Assembly (NCBI RefSeq): GCF_000156575.1
Contig: NZ_GG666046.1
Location: 166,135-230,134, forward strand
Direction of reading: 5' to 3'
DNA length: 64,000 nucleotides
Source: Anaerococcus lactolyticus ATCC 51172
GTDB taxonomy: Bacteria; Bacillota; Clostridia; Tissierellales; Peptoniphilaceae
How positions within the stretch are numbered: position 1 is the first letter of the stretch; every line of letters starts with the position of its first letter. The translations under genes and the position numbers were made by a program. Of this stretch, positions 45,605 through 54,031 are shown piece after piece. The notes below the pieces were generated by a model. The model worked only from the letters and a program-made list of their open reading frames with translations, was not told where the DNA came from and made no database searches.

Positions 45605-46021
45605 ATGGAGTTTTCAGATGGAGAACTACTAGTAATGGAAGAATTGTGGAAGGGCGATGTCTTAGACGAAAATGGAGAAATTCAAGCCCTAGCCTTATCA
45701 AAAATATTGATGGAAAGGCACAATATAAGCAAAACATCTTGCTACACATTTTTTGGAAGATTAGTAGAAAAAGGTGCCATAGCTAGGAGATATCCTAAAT
45801 ATACAATTAGGGTCCTTGTATCAAGGGAAGATGCCCTACTAAACAAGCAAAAAGAAGCCTTTCACAAACTTTTTAAGGGATCACTTTTAAATATGTGTAA
45901 AACGTTTTTACAAAATGAAGAAGTTACAAAAGAAGAAATAGAAGAAATGAAAAAATTAATAGCAAGCTTTGACGAAGAGGAATGCCAAGAGGAAGAAAAG
46001 AATGACACTAAGTCTAACTAG
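45605..46021 (+). CDS. BlaI/MecI/CopY family transcriptional repressor
   Basis: 138 aa. An N-terminal winged helix (FSDGELLVMEELW, ISKTSCYTFFGRLVEKGAIARR with the recognition helix) and a C-terminal dimerisation/proteolysis segment (FHKLFKGSLLNMCKTFL). In BlaI-BlaR1 systems the membrane protease, activated by its ligand, leads to cleavage of the repressor. AGGAGGT precedes the ATG, and the gene overlaps the M56 protease gene by 20 bases, so the pair is complete. Targets may be its own operon and nearby island genes; no TACAnnTGTA operator was clear. Confidence 0.87.
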   Translation: MEFSDGELLVMEELWKGDVLDENGEIQALALSKILMERHNISKTSCYTFFGRLVEKGAIARRYPKYTIRVLVSREDALLNKQKEAFHKLFKGSLLNMCKTFLQNEEVTKEEIEEMKKLIASFDEEECQEEEKNDTKSN

Positions 46022-47360
46022 TGTTCTTATACTCGAAAAATCTATCAAAAGTTTTTTCTTACTAGCTATAATTTTCCTGGTTAGACCAATCTTAAATAAA
46101 AAATCCTTTAGGTCAGCAAGCCTTATCTTGTGGATAGTCTTATTAATCTACTTAATAAGTCCCTATGAACTTGAAATCGGAATAGAAAGCGTAAAGGGAA
46201 GTAGGATTTTACTTGCCATAACAAATTTTTTTAATTATTCCCTAGGCTGGTCAGTAAATAAAATAGGCTCTATATTTTTTAAACTAAACCGACTAATAGG
46301 TTCGATTTTGATTTTTACTTATTTGGGAATAAAAATTTATAAATTTCATACAGTTATGAAAAGGTCTATCCTTACCCACAATACTTTATGCGAGGAAAAA
46401 ATAAGTGAATTTGGACTAAAAAGAAAAGTAGAGATTTATGTAAATAATAATTTAAAAACACCCCTTACCTTTGGCATTTTAAGACCCAAGATAATCCTAC
46501 AAGATCATATCCTAGCTGATGAAAAATTGCTAGACCATGTTTTAATCCATGAACTAACCCATATAAAGAAATTTCATATCCTACTTAACCACATGATAAA
46601 CATTGTAGCCTGCTTATATTGGTTCAATCCACTCTTGTGGCTAAGCTTAAAATACCTAGACCAGGATATTGAAATAAACTGCGATAAGCTAGTGGTAGAA
46701 AACTTAGGCGACACAAGAAAAAATAGGAAAGCTTATTGCTCATCAATGCTAAAACTTGTGGAAAGAGAATTTTATGAAAACAACCTATATTTAAAATTAA
46801 ATCCTAACATAGAAAGAATGGAGATAATAAAAATATGGAAGAAAACCCTTCTGGGACTTATATCCTTTATCCTTGCCTTTACTCTTTCTTTGCCAGCCTT
46901 TGCCAATGTGACAGACCTTAGCCAAGATAGGGTTGATGCACAGGGTGAAGAAGTAAAAAGTATTGAAGTTAATATTGATGATAGGGTGCAAAAAATAAGT
47001 GATGAAGAATATCAGAAATTAGAATTAGGAAAGCTATCGGTAAGAGAATCTGGACTAGCAAATGTTGACGAACAAATAAAGCTAGGAAGTTTTGAAAAGA
47101 CCTCCTATGAGTTTGAGATTAATGATGATAAGAACGAAGCTTTTATCATAAATTTAAAAGATATGTCTTGCTCAGGCGGAATTAAATATCAGGTATTTAT
47201 AGAAGAAGATGGGGAAATCATTTATAATGGAAATTTTGCTTCGGACTCAATATTAAAAGTTAAGGGCCAAAAGGGAAGTGCTTATATTATCACTGTTTCT
47301 AATGAGTATAATAAAAAATTATTGGGAGAAGTAAGTATAAATACTTATGCGAGCAAATAA
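46002..47360 (+). CDS. M56 family membrane metallopeptidase (BlaR1-like, no PBP sensor)
   Basis: 452 aa from ATG 46002; the frame opens earlier, but this start has GAGGAAG in front. About four membrane helices (N-terminal 260 residues and one near 290-310), with the gluzincin motif HELTHIKKFH between helices and the following DQDIEINCDKLV. The outer C-terminal domain (about 150 residues) is not a penicillin-binding domain, so the signal sensed differs from BlaR1. It most likely cleaves or triggers loss of the partner repressor encoded just before it. Confidence 0.85.
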   Translation: MTLSLTSVLILEKSIKSFFLLAIIFLVRPILNKKSFRSASLILWIVLLIYLISPYELEIGIESVKGSRILLAITNFFNYSLGWSVNKIGSIFFKLNRLIGSILIFTYLGIKIYKFHTVMKRSILTHNTLCEEKISEFGLKRKVEIYVNNNLKTPLTFGILRPKIILQDHILADEKLLDHVLIHELTHIKKFHILLNHMINIVACLYWFNPLLWLSLKYLDQDIEINCDKLVVENLGDTRKNRKAYCSSMLKLVEREFYENNLYLKLNPNIERMEIIKIWKKTLLGLISFILAFTLSLPAFANVTDLSQDRVDAQGEEVKSIEVNIDDRVQKISDEEYQKLELGKLSVRESGLANVDEQIKLGSFEKTSYEFEINDDKNEAFIINLKDMSCSGGIKYQVFIEEDGEIIYNGNFASDSILKVKGQKGSAYIITVSNEYNKKLLGEVSINTYASK

Positions 47361-47486
47361 GACGCTTATCAAGATAAAAACATATTAAGAATATTGTCTA
47401 AAATATTTCCTATGATAAATTTTAGGTCTTATGTAGTGCTTTAAGATTATAATTTATTACAAAATAAATCTCTTACGGAGGATTAT

Positions 47487-48587
47487 ATGTTTATAAGAAA
47501 AAATAAGTTGATTAGATTAATATCATTAGCGATACTATTAGTATTACTGTCTTCTTGTAAGAAAAGTAATTTCAAATTTTCAGAAAACAAAGATAAAATT
47601 GAATATGTTTTATCCTTATCAAGGATGCTGGAAAATCGTGCTGAGTTAATATTTATAGATAAGGATGGATCTATCATTGAACAAGCAAAGTACAAAGGGG
47701 CAAGTATAAATTCTCTAAATTATTTTGACAATAAAATATATATGCACTCGTATAGAACGAATGAGCATTTTATTTATGATGACAAGGGTTTTGAAAAATT
47801 CTCTTTAGAAAGTGAATATGCTGATTCTCCTAATATAACTACATGGTTTGTCAAAAAGGGTAAGGATGGTCTGATTGAAGGAATAAATGTCGGACTAATA
47901 GATACAGATTATTATATAACTAGCTTAGCTTATAGTAATGAAAAAGTCAGAAACGAGATTTTATTAAAATGGGAATATTTAGATGATGCAATCGAAGTAG
48001 ATGGAAAAATATTTCTAGAAGCCTATAACGAAATATCCTCCAAATATAGGATAATTGTAATTGATAAAGAAAAAAAGACGTCTAATATAATAAATTTTGA
48101 CAAACCTTATATAGACCCAGGCAAACAAATGATCCAGTTTAACGAATCTGTGGTTGATTATGGACATATTGGAAGTTCATCACTTTTGTATTTGATTGAT
48201 TCAAATACTAATGAAAGTAAGGAAATTACATTTAAAAATGAAAATATATTGTATGTATTTGTAAATGACAATCTAAAAGTTATTACTAATAAAAATATAT
48301 ATGACTTAAACAGTGAATTAGAAATAGTTAATAAAAAAGAAATAGAAGATACAGATTTAATAAAAGATATAGAAGACAATAAACTTGGTTTAAGAAAAAT
48401 TATTGATAAGGAAAATATTCTAAGCGTTCTTTATACATCAGAAGATTTTGATAATGTGGAAGTTGGTTGTATAAGAGAATATGACAAAAAAGATATGAAA
48501 CTAATAAGAAACATAGATATTAAACTTGATGGAAGTAGGGAATGGATGGGAGAACAAGTAGATTTTATTAGTATTGATAATAAATAA
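47487..48587 (+). CDS. beta-propeller-like lipoprotein, unknown function
   Basis: 366 aa. Lipoprotein signal with lipobox LLSSC (Cys about 24). The body is a series of 40-residue beta-rich units (FDNKIYMHSYR, VDGKIFLEAYN, INENILYVF-type strands) resembling a six- or seven-bladed propeller, without a family I can name. AGGAGGA precedes the start and an A+T-rich promoter region separates it from the M56 gene. A similar-sized, similarly built protein is encoded at 54.6 kb on the other side of the ABC module; both are probably surface proteins of the same system. Confidence 0.68.
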   Translation: MFIRKNKLIRLISLAILLVLLSSCKKSNFKFSENKDKIEYVLSLSRMLENRAELIFIDKDGSIIEQAKYKGASINSLNYFDNKIYMHSYRTNEHFIYDDKGFEKFSLESEYADSPNITTWFVKKGKDGLIEGINVGLIDTDYYITSLAYSNEKVRNEILLKWEYLDDAIEVDGKIFLEAYNEISSKYRIIVIDKEKKTSNIINFDKPYIDPGKQMIQFNESVVDYGHIGSSSLLYLIDSNTNESKEITFKNENILYVFVNDNLKVITNKNIYDLNSELEIVNKKEIEDTDLIKDIEDNKLGLRKIIDKENILSVLYTSEDFDNVEVGCIREYDKKDMKLIRNIDIKLDGSREWMGEQVDFISIDNK

Positions 48588-48696
48588 AATTTACGGATGA
48601 TTTTCAGACATGAAATTTTTATTGAATATTGAACTTTGAGTTGATAAATCTATGTAAGGTTGACATATTATAAGGTAGATCAAAGAGGTTATTATA

Positions 48697-48774
48697 ATGA
48701 AATTTAGTTTAGATATATATTCTTTCTTAATGCTAAGTGTAATTGTAATAATAATTGTTTGTTTAAAGGATTAA
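48697..48774 (+). CDS. 25-residue transmembrane peptide
   Basis: Starts at ATG 48697 with AAGAGG 8 bases upstream and ends at 48774. After MKFSLDIYSF comes a run of 14 hydrophobic residues and a short LKD tail, so a single membrane helix. It lies 20 bases before the DUF1430 permease gene and on the same strand, so it is likely in that operon. Too short for a homology judgement. Candidate small regulatory, immunity or bacteriocin-like peptide. Confidence 0.45.
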   Translation: MKFSLDIYSFLMLSVIVIIIVCLKD

Positions 48775-48794
48775 AATAAAAGGGGAGCGATGTC

Positions 48795-50740
48795 ATGAGA
48801 AAAATAAAAATTATAGTATATAGCTTATGCGTCATAATTTCTTTTCTGATTTTAGGAGAATTATATGTTTATAATTTAGATAGCTTTTCTAATGATTATA
48901 TTAACTGTACTTTTGCTGTTAATCAAGTAGAGGATTTAAGTGTTGCAAAAATGATTTCGTAGACACAGCAGAAAAATATAATTTAGGAATTTTTGCTTTA
49001 GAAAACAAGTTACCAAAAGAAAAACGAAAAGAATACCATATCTATGGTAATGAAATTGGGCTTAAAAAACTTCAAAAAACATTTAATAAAAAAGGTGCTT
49101 ATAATAGTCTAGTAGCAGGTGAAGCAGAGGTTATATTCCATGACTGGAAAGAACTAGAGAATGTAGATTCCTTAAAAGTATTGTTCTTCACCAATGATGC
49201 CGAAGATTTAACCCAAACAAGAGAGTTTAAAAAAGAACTTATCGATCAATACGGGGGAGGATTCCCAAAGTACTATGGAAAATCCAATACATTGAGAAAC
49301 ACAACTCTTCTCGTGTTGTCAATTGTTTATCTTGTCCTAATTTTGATAACTACATTCGAACTACAAATTAGCAAAAAAGAAAACTATATAAAGCTTATAC
49401 AAGGTGTGGATATAGTAAAAAGCAATTTGAAATTATTTTTCAAAGATCAGCTAATTTTGGGTATGATTACAGCTATCTTATACCTTTTTATAAAGAGATT
49501 CTATTACTTAGAATACATAAGATACTATTTAGCTGTTGCATATAGTTTACAGTTATTGCTGGCCTTAATACTCTATATAAGAACAGCAAATAAAATTGAA
49601 AAAACTGGGATTCGTGCAGAAAACAATAATACTGTAGTAAAGATTTCATACGGAGTTCGAGTTATTGTCCTATTGATTTTAATACAGTTAATGTACAGCA
49701 ATGGATTGATTATAAAAAACGGATTAGACTATGCTAAGCAGAAACCTTTTTTTGAAAATCATAAAGAATATTCCTACTATCAATTAAATTACCGAATTGA
49801 TAATTCCTTGGGGAAAGATATTGATAATACCGACGATACAGCCCTTATTCATAAATACTTAAACGACAAATATTATGAACGTTCAATGTTGATGTTTAAT
49901 TTTTCAAGAAATTTAGGTGGGCTGGAATCCATATTAGTAAATAAAAAAGCATTAGAGGAGCAAGAGATACATCTACCTCTCCATGACTTAAAAGAAGGAA
50001 CAGACTTGGCTGTTTTTTACCAATCTGAATTATCTGATGATACAAAGGAGGAGATAGAAAGAGTTCTAGAGCTATACTATCCGTCCAATAGTAAAATTGA
50101 TTACGTACAATATAAGGACAAGATAGAAATTATAGCAATCAATGATACCAACAGTTTGCTCCGAAGTGTTCTATTAGAGTCTCCTTTAGTAATTTTAGAA
50201 ACAAGAAACATGGGGATTTCAATCAGCAATGCGGATGCTATGCTCTATTATGCCTATTCAACACCCTATGATATAAGTGGTCAAGAATATGAAGAACTAA
50301 TTGAGAAGTTTCAGCTAGAAAATCAAATAGCAAAACGAACAAACATATATGATGTATTTACATTTGAGTTGAATAATATACGACGTAATACGACAATGTT
50401 ATTATTTATGAACCTGCTATTTTTAGGCTTAAACTTTTTGATTTTAGCTTTTATAATAAGAATGAAGTACTTTTTGCGTCGTAAAGAATTTGTATTAAAG
50501 ACAATTCTTGGCTATAGCATTTTTGAAAAAAACAAAATATTTTTATTAACTCAAGCATTGACTGTACTTATCAGCTTATTGATCAGTTGTCTTATTTATA
50601 TACATCTATCTGTCTTTAACTTTAAAGTGTTTATGATTCTTGCGATAGTATTGATAACACTGGAAATAATCTATACTATGATTCAAGTAAAGAGTAAAGA
50701 AGAGATACTTCTTGCTCATATAATAAAAGGAGGTCAATGA
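48795..50740 (+). pseudogene. DUF1430 bacteriocin-associated integral membrane protein, one frameshift
   Basis: ABC permease-like protein; about 648 aa if restored, exactly the usual size of the 'bacteriocin-associated integral membrane' family (seven helices). One N-terminal helix, an outer domain of about 190 residues, three helices (near TLLVLSIVYLVLILITTFEL), a second outer domain and three C-terminal helices. As given, the first frame (ATG 48795, AGGGGAG upstream) stops at 48960-48962; adding one A to the run at 48947-48951 reads on as KNDFVDTAEKYNLG to the end at 50740. Arginine is often CGT/CGA here, unlike the AGA/AGG backbone, which suggests transfer. It overlaps the ATPase gene by 4 bases. 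Confidence 0.82.
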
Positions 50741-51360
50741 AAGTGATACAGATAAAGAATTTATGTAAGAACTTTGATGAACATGTACTGTTCAAAAACT
50801 TCAATTTAATAATTAATGATGGGGATTTCCTTTGTATCTCTGGAGATAGTGGGACAGGGAAAACTACCTTATTAAATATGATCGGTCAACTAGAGCCATA
50901 TCAAGAAGGAGAAATCCTATTTGAAGGAAAACCAATTGAAACTAAAAAGGATAAACTCGATTTATTCAGGAAAAAACTTGGGTTTATCTTTCAGAATTTC
51001 GTGTTAGTAGAAAGCAAAACAGTGGAAGAAAATCTAAAGCTTATAAGAAAAGAAGATCGTACGGATGTAAGTATAGATTCTGCATTAAAAATGGTAGGTC
51101 TAGATGATAAAAAAAACAGTAAGGTATATACTTTATCAGGTGGTGAACAACAGAGGGTCGCTATGGCTAGGTTGTATTTAAAAGAATGCAAATACATACT
51201 TGCAGACGAGCCGACTGGGTCTCTAGATAGAAAAAATGCGGAAAAGATATTTGAGATTTTAAAGCAGTTAAATGATATTGGAAAGACAATTATCATTGTA
51301 ACACACGACGAATATCTAAAGAGTAAAGTAGAGAAAAGGGTGAATCTCAATGAAATGTAA
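50737..51360 (+). CDS. ABC transporter ATP-binding protein, lactococcin 972 export type
   Basis: 207 aa, the compact ATPase partner of DUF1430 permeases. Walker A SGDSGTGKTTLLNMIG, Q-loop FIFQNFVLVESKT, signature LSGGEQQRVAMARL, Walker B YILADEPTGSLD and switch His in VTHDEY are all intact. Start could be ATG 50737 (AGGAGG only 3 bases away) or GTG 50743 (9 bases). Family partners are linked to lactococcin 972-like bacteriocin export or immunity; here it should work with the permease just upstream, if that gene is functional. Confidence 0.9.
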   Translation: MKVIQIKNLCKNFDEHVLFKNFNLIINDGDFLCISGDSGTGKTTLLNMIGQLEPYQEGEILFEGKPIETKKDKLDLFRKKLGFIFQNFVLVESKTVEENLKLIRKEDRTDVSIDSALKMVGLDDKKNSKVYTLSGGEQQRVAMARLYLKECKYILADEPTGSLDRKNAEKIFEILKQLNDIGKTIIIVTHDEYLKSKVEKRVNLNEM

Positions 51361-51826
51361 AGATAGAAAAGTTTTATCTAAATTTATTTCAGCTATCTTA
51401 ATTATAGTTTTGGTATTTCATCTCTTGTGGTATATAAATTACTCAAAGTTCCCAAAAGCAAGCGGTTATGAACTGGGTGTTAAAAATTACTATAAAGAAT
51501 TTGAGGAGTATATTATCTCTTATCATCCTCCCCAATATCCAAGCTTTACTGGGAACTATGCCATAAGCGACTATGAAGAAGATGTTCAAATAATTTTTTG
51601 GCCTAAAACACTAATGAAAAAAGAATCTGAAATCGGTGTAACACTATACAATAAGGAGAATAATACCAGTTACTCATTTTATGTAGATGATCAATTTAGA
51701 TATCTAGCAGATAAAAGTACTCTTGATGAACCTGAAGAAGAAATAGCTTTGAAGTTGTTAGAAAAGAAAGAGGGTAAATTAAAAGAGTATATGACGGTCT
51801 TGTTAGACGAAATAGAATCTAAATAA
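51350..51826 (+). CDS. single-helix membrane protein, ABC-module accessory
   Basis: 158 aa. One N-terminal membrane helix (residues 11-29, FISAILIIVLVFHLLWYI) and a beta-rich outer domain of 125 residues (YISSYHPPQYPSFTGNYA-like, FYVDDQFRYLAD). I do not recognise a family. It overlaps the ATPase gene by 11 bases, so it belongs to the exporter operon and may help substrate capture or immunity. In-frame codons continue past the stop for 27 more residues through a GC-rich stretch (see findings). Confidence 0.68.
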   Translation: MKCKDRKVLSKFISAILIIVLVFHLLWYINYSKFPKASGYELGVKNYYKEFEEYIISYHPPQYPSFTGNYAISDYEEDVQIIFWPKTLMKKESEIGVTLYNKENNTSYSFYVDDQFRYLADKSTLDEPEEEIALKLLEKKEGKLKEYMTVLLDEIESK

Positions 51827-51926
51827 GAGACAGCGGGTGAAGCTGCTAACGCGGCAGGTGCAGCCATTGTTAAAGTTAATATATTAAACCTTGCAATAGA
51901 TAATTGTTAGAGAGTTTGGAGGCTTT

Positions 51927-52000
51927 AACAGTGGGAAACATAGATTAAATTTGATTTCAATATCTAAGATATTGAGGCCAAATAAAATTATGTGAGGAGG
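51927..52000 (+). repeat. duplicated leader, copy A
   Basis: 74 bases ending in the AGGAGG of the 110-aa membrane protein gene. Matches copy B (52710-52783) at 61 of 74 positions with no gap. Includes the palindrome AATATC-TAA-GATATT (51958-51972). Confidence 0.85.
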
Positions 52001-52006
52001 ATTTAT

Positions 52007-52339
52007 ATGATGTTGAGAAAGTTATTAGTTAAACCTTCTGTCTCAATAATTTGTTTAATATTAACATTAATATTAGGCATTGTTGGAAACTATGTATGGG
52101 TGACTTTTCGAACAGGAAGTGGAGAAATAATAATTAGAAAATATAATTTTCTATCAGCAACAATATTTGGATATGGATTACATTTTCCTTTAATTGTTAT
52201 CATTATAACGATGAGTTTGTTGTTACTTTCGATATTGAAATTGGTTAGATCTTCAGCTAAAATAAGGTTTAAATTTTTAGTCATATTAGTTGTTATAGAC
52301 ATTGTTTGTATTATTCTACCTATTCTAATAGGAATGTAA
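52007..52339 (+). CDS. three-helix membrane protein, unknown function
   Basis: 110 aa from ATG 52007, six bases after AGGAGG; a GTG further up lies inside that site and is rejected. Three hydrophobic segments (about 12-34, 59-79, 90-109) with basic residues between, no signal cleavage site. No family recognised. Its leader (copy A) is shared with the NAKTG protein gene, so the two are probably co-regulated. Size and build would fit an immunity protein. Confidence 0.66.
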   Translation: MMLRKLLVKPSVSIICLILTLILGIVGNYVWVTFRTGSGEIIIRKYNFLSATIFGYGLHFPLIVIIITMSLLLLSILKLVRSSAKIRFKFLVILVVIDIVCIILPILIGM

Positions 52340-52447
52340 ATGCTTAATATGGGTATTGTGTGTATGCTTGCATTGTTGATTTGCAATTTGATTTCAAGTT
52401 TGTTGAAATTAAATGATGAAATCTTAGCTACTAAAGGACAAGCATAA
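52340..52447 (+). CDS. 35-residue membrane peptide
   Basis: ATG 52340 follows the stop of the previous gene directly (TAA-ATG), with AGGA 6 bases ahead inside that gene. MLNMGIVCMLALLICNLISS forms one hydrophobic helix, followed by LLKLNDEILATKGQA. Coupled translation with the 110-aa protein is likely. Too short to classify; alternatively a chance frame. Confidence 0.42.
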   Translation: MLNMGIVCMLALLICNLISSLLKLNDEILATKGQA

Positions 52448-52709
52448 ATAGAATAGAAACAGGTAAAACAATTCCGAGCTAAAAAACTGCTAACTATATA
52501 GTAAACGATTTAGGTGTTTGTATATATAAAATATTTGACTTAGATTAAAAGTAAACTTTTAGTAGTTTAAATTGTAGTTGATAATTGCGTGTTAAGATGT
52601 GTACATCAAATAAATGAAATTGGGGTGAACTTTATGAACTATAGTAATCCTCAGAGGTATAAGAATAGCGATTAGTTTAGATGCTATATTATAGAATATA
52701 GCTAGAAAC
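52448..52709. other. intergenic region before the NAKTG gene
   Basis: No convincing gene. A 13-codon frame at 52634-52675 has GGGGTG in front but is too short to support. A+T-rich with several TATA-like hexamers; no strong terminator was seen after the 35-residue peptide. Confidence 0.4.
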
Positions 52710-52783
52710 AACAGTTGGAAAAATAGATAATATTTGATTTTAATGTCAAATATATTAAGGTTAAACAAAATTATATGAGGAGG
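52710..52783 (+). repeat. duplicated leader, copy B
   Basis: 74 bases ending in the AGGAGG of the NAKTG protein gene; 61/74 identical to copy A, and the ATG is again exactly 6 bases after AGGAGG. Similarity stops upstream, so the duplicated unit is the leader itself. Confidence 0.85.
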
Positions 52784-52789
52784 TATGAA

Positions 52790-53263
52790 ATGAAAAAAAG
52801 ATTTACTCTATTAGTAGCCATAGTGATGTTGTTAAGTACAATTACAACAAATGTATTTGCTTCATCAGCAAATAATAATTTAGAACTTAGCCCTAAAGAA
52901 TTGCAAGAGTGGTTTAATGGTCTAAGTAAAGAGGAACAAAAAAGTGTAAACTATGATCTATTACAATCACTTAGATTGTCGGATAAAGATATAAAATGGT
53001 TAAGCTGGTATAATTCTCTTCCTAAAGAGGCACAACGAGCCGTGAACTATTTTCCAAGTCAACTTTTAAAAGTGTTCAGTGCTAATGAAGTTTCAAAAGT
53101 TGATATTGTAGACTTAAAAGCACAAGAAGATAACCAGGAAGAAGCTAAGAAACCAGCTAGGAAAGCAGGAAACAACGCTAAAACTGGTATAACTGGAGTA
53201 GCTGGGGTAGGTGGAATCCTTACAGCATCATTAGTTACTTACGGAGTAAGTAAAAGAGACTAA
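52790..53263 (+). CDS. secreted tandem-repeat protein with NAKTG sortase-like tail
   Basis: 157 aa from ATG 52790. Signal peptide residues 1-24 (VFAS end). Residues 31-60 and 61-91 are a tandem repeat: LELSPKEL-WFNGLSKEEQKSVNY and LRLSDKD-WYNSLPKEAQRAVNY, sharing W-[FY]-N-x-L-x-K-E-x-Q-x-x-V-N-Y. A charged linker (107-128) leads to NAKTG (129-133), a hydrophobic stretch (134-151) and SKRD, the layout of a sortase substrate. No sortase is in the window. It shares a leader with the three-helix protein and is the best candidate for the product handled by the nearby exporter. I know no family for it. Confidence 0.78.
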   Translation: MKKRFTLLVAIVMLLSTITTNVFASSANNNLELSPKELQEWFNGLSKEEQKSVNYDLLQSLRLSDKDIKWLSWYNSLPKEAQRAVNYFPSQLLKVFSANEVSKVDIVDLKAQEDNQEEAKKPARKAGNNAKTGITGVAGVGGILTASLVTYGVSKRD

Positions 53264-53455
53264 TAATATAAGTAATTTAACACTTATGTTTTATGATAGT
53301 TTACTTGTTGTAATCAACAGTTTAATATTGCAACTATTAAACGCAATGAGTTATAAGAATGGAAATATAAATACCTTACTTTAGAGATAATTAAATTTAA
53401 GTTTCAAAAATATAGTGTGTTAAACTATTTTTGTATGTGGAGGGGGAATAAAATT

Positions 53456-54031
53456 ATGAAAAAGAAGGTTGTTTTCTTAATAATTATGTTGATAATAGCA
53501 GCAACAATGAGAAATTTATTTCCATCAACATCAAAGATCGACTCGGAAATACACAAGGATAGATATAAGGAGTTTGAATATTTTGATAAAGAATATAATA
53601 TTGAAAGCTTTCAAAAAGATTTGTTAGAGTTAAAACCTGGCTTGAGTAGCGATGAAGTTAAACTATACACCCAGGATTATATAGATGCATATAATATGTT
53701 TAAAGATATGTATCCTGAGCTTTCTAGTAAAGAAATCGCTAAAAAGGCAAGTTCTAGCATATTAAATAAATTGGATTATTTGGTTGATGATTATGAGTAT
53801 TATAAGAGTAAAAATGGCAAAGTTTCTTATGAACCAGATGGATATGAGCTAGTTGTTAACTATATTAATGAGAACCTAAATCCAGGATATGAAGCGACAC
53901 TAGATACAACTGAAAAGAATATTGAAATCTTAAAGAAAAATCTTGATAAAATGAATAAATCGGATCAAGAGTTGGCTATGCTATATATCGAGGATATGGA
54001 ATTAGAGGAGAAATTAAATGGTTACAAATAA
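53456..54031 (+). CDS. membrane-anchored helical protein, unknown function
   Basis: 191 aa from ATG 53456 (GGAGGGGG upstream). One N-terminal helix (residues 3-19, KVVFLIIMLIIAATM) and a charged, mainly helical outer part (KDLLELKPGLSSDEVKLY, YPELSSKEIAKKASSSI, KNIEILKKNLDKMNKSDQ). The phrases LSSDEV and LSSKEI recall the LSPKEL/LSDKDI of the neighbouring repeat protein, but this may be chance. Overlaps the next gene by 14 bases. Confidence 0.66.
   Translation: MKKKVVFLIIMLIIAATMRNLFPSTSKIDSEIHKDRYKEFEYFDKEYNIESFQKDLLELKPGLSSDEVKLYTQDYIDAYNMFKDMYPELSSKEIAKKASSSILNKLDYLVDDYEYYKSKNGKVSYEPDGYELVVNYINENLNPGYEATLDTTEKNIEILKKNLDKMNKSDQELAMLYIEDMELEEKLNGYK

Noticed and set aside
52634-52675. 13-codon frame with GGGGTG upstream
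   Set aside because: Too short and in an A+T-rich region where such frames arise by chance.
47361-53455. A lactococcin 972-like precursor gene
   Set aside because: Small frames around the ABC module were read in the coding direction; none combined a Sec signal with the Trp/Gly-rich mature region of that family.
53456-54031. Third copy of the WxNxLxKExQ repeat in the 191-residue protein
   Set aside because: Only short LSSDEV/LSSKEI phrases are shared; the Trp-Asn and Val-Asn-Tyr core is absent.
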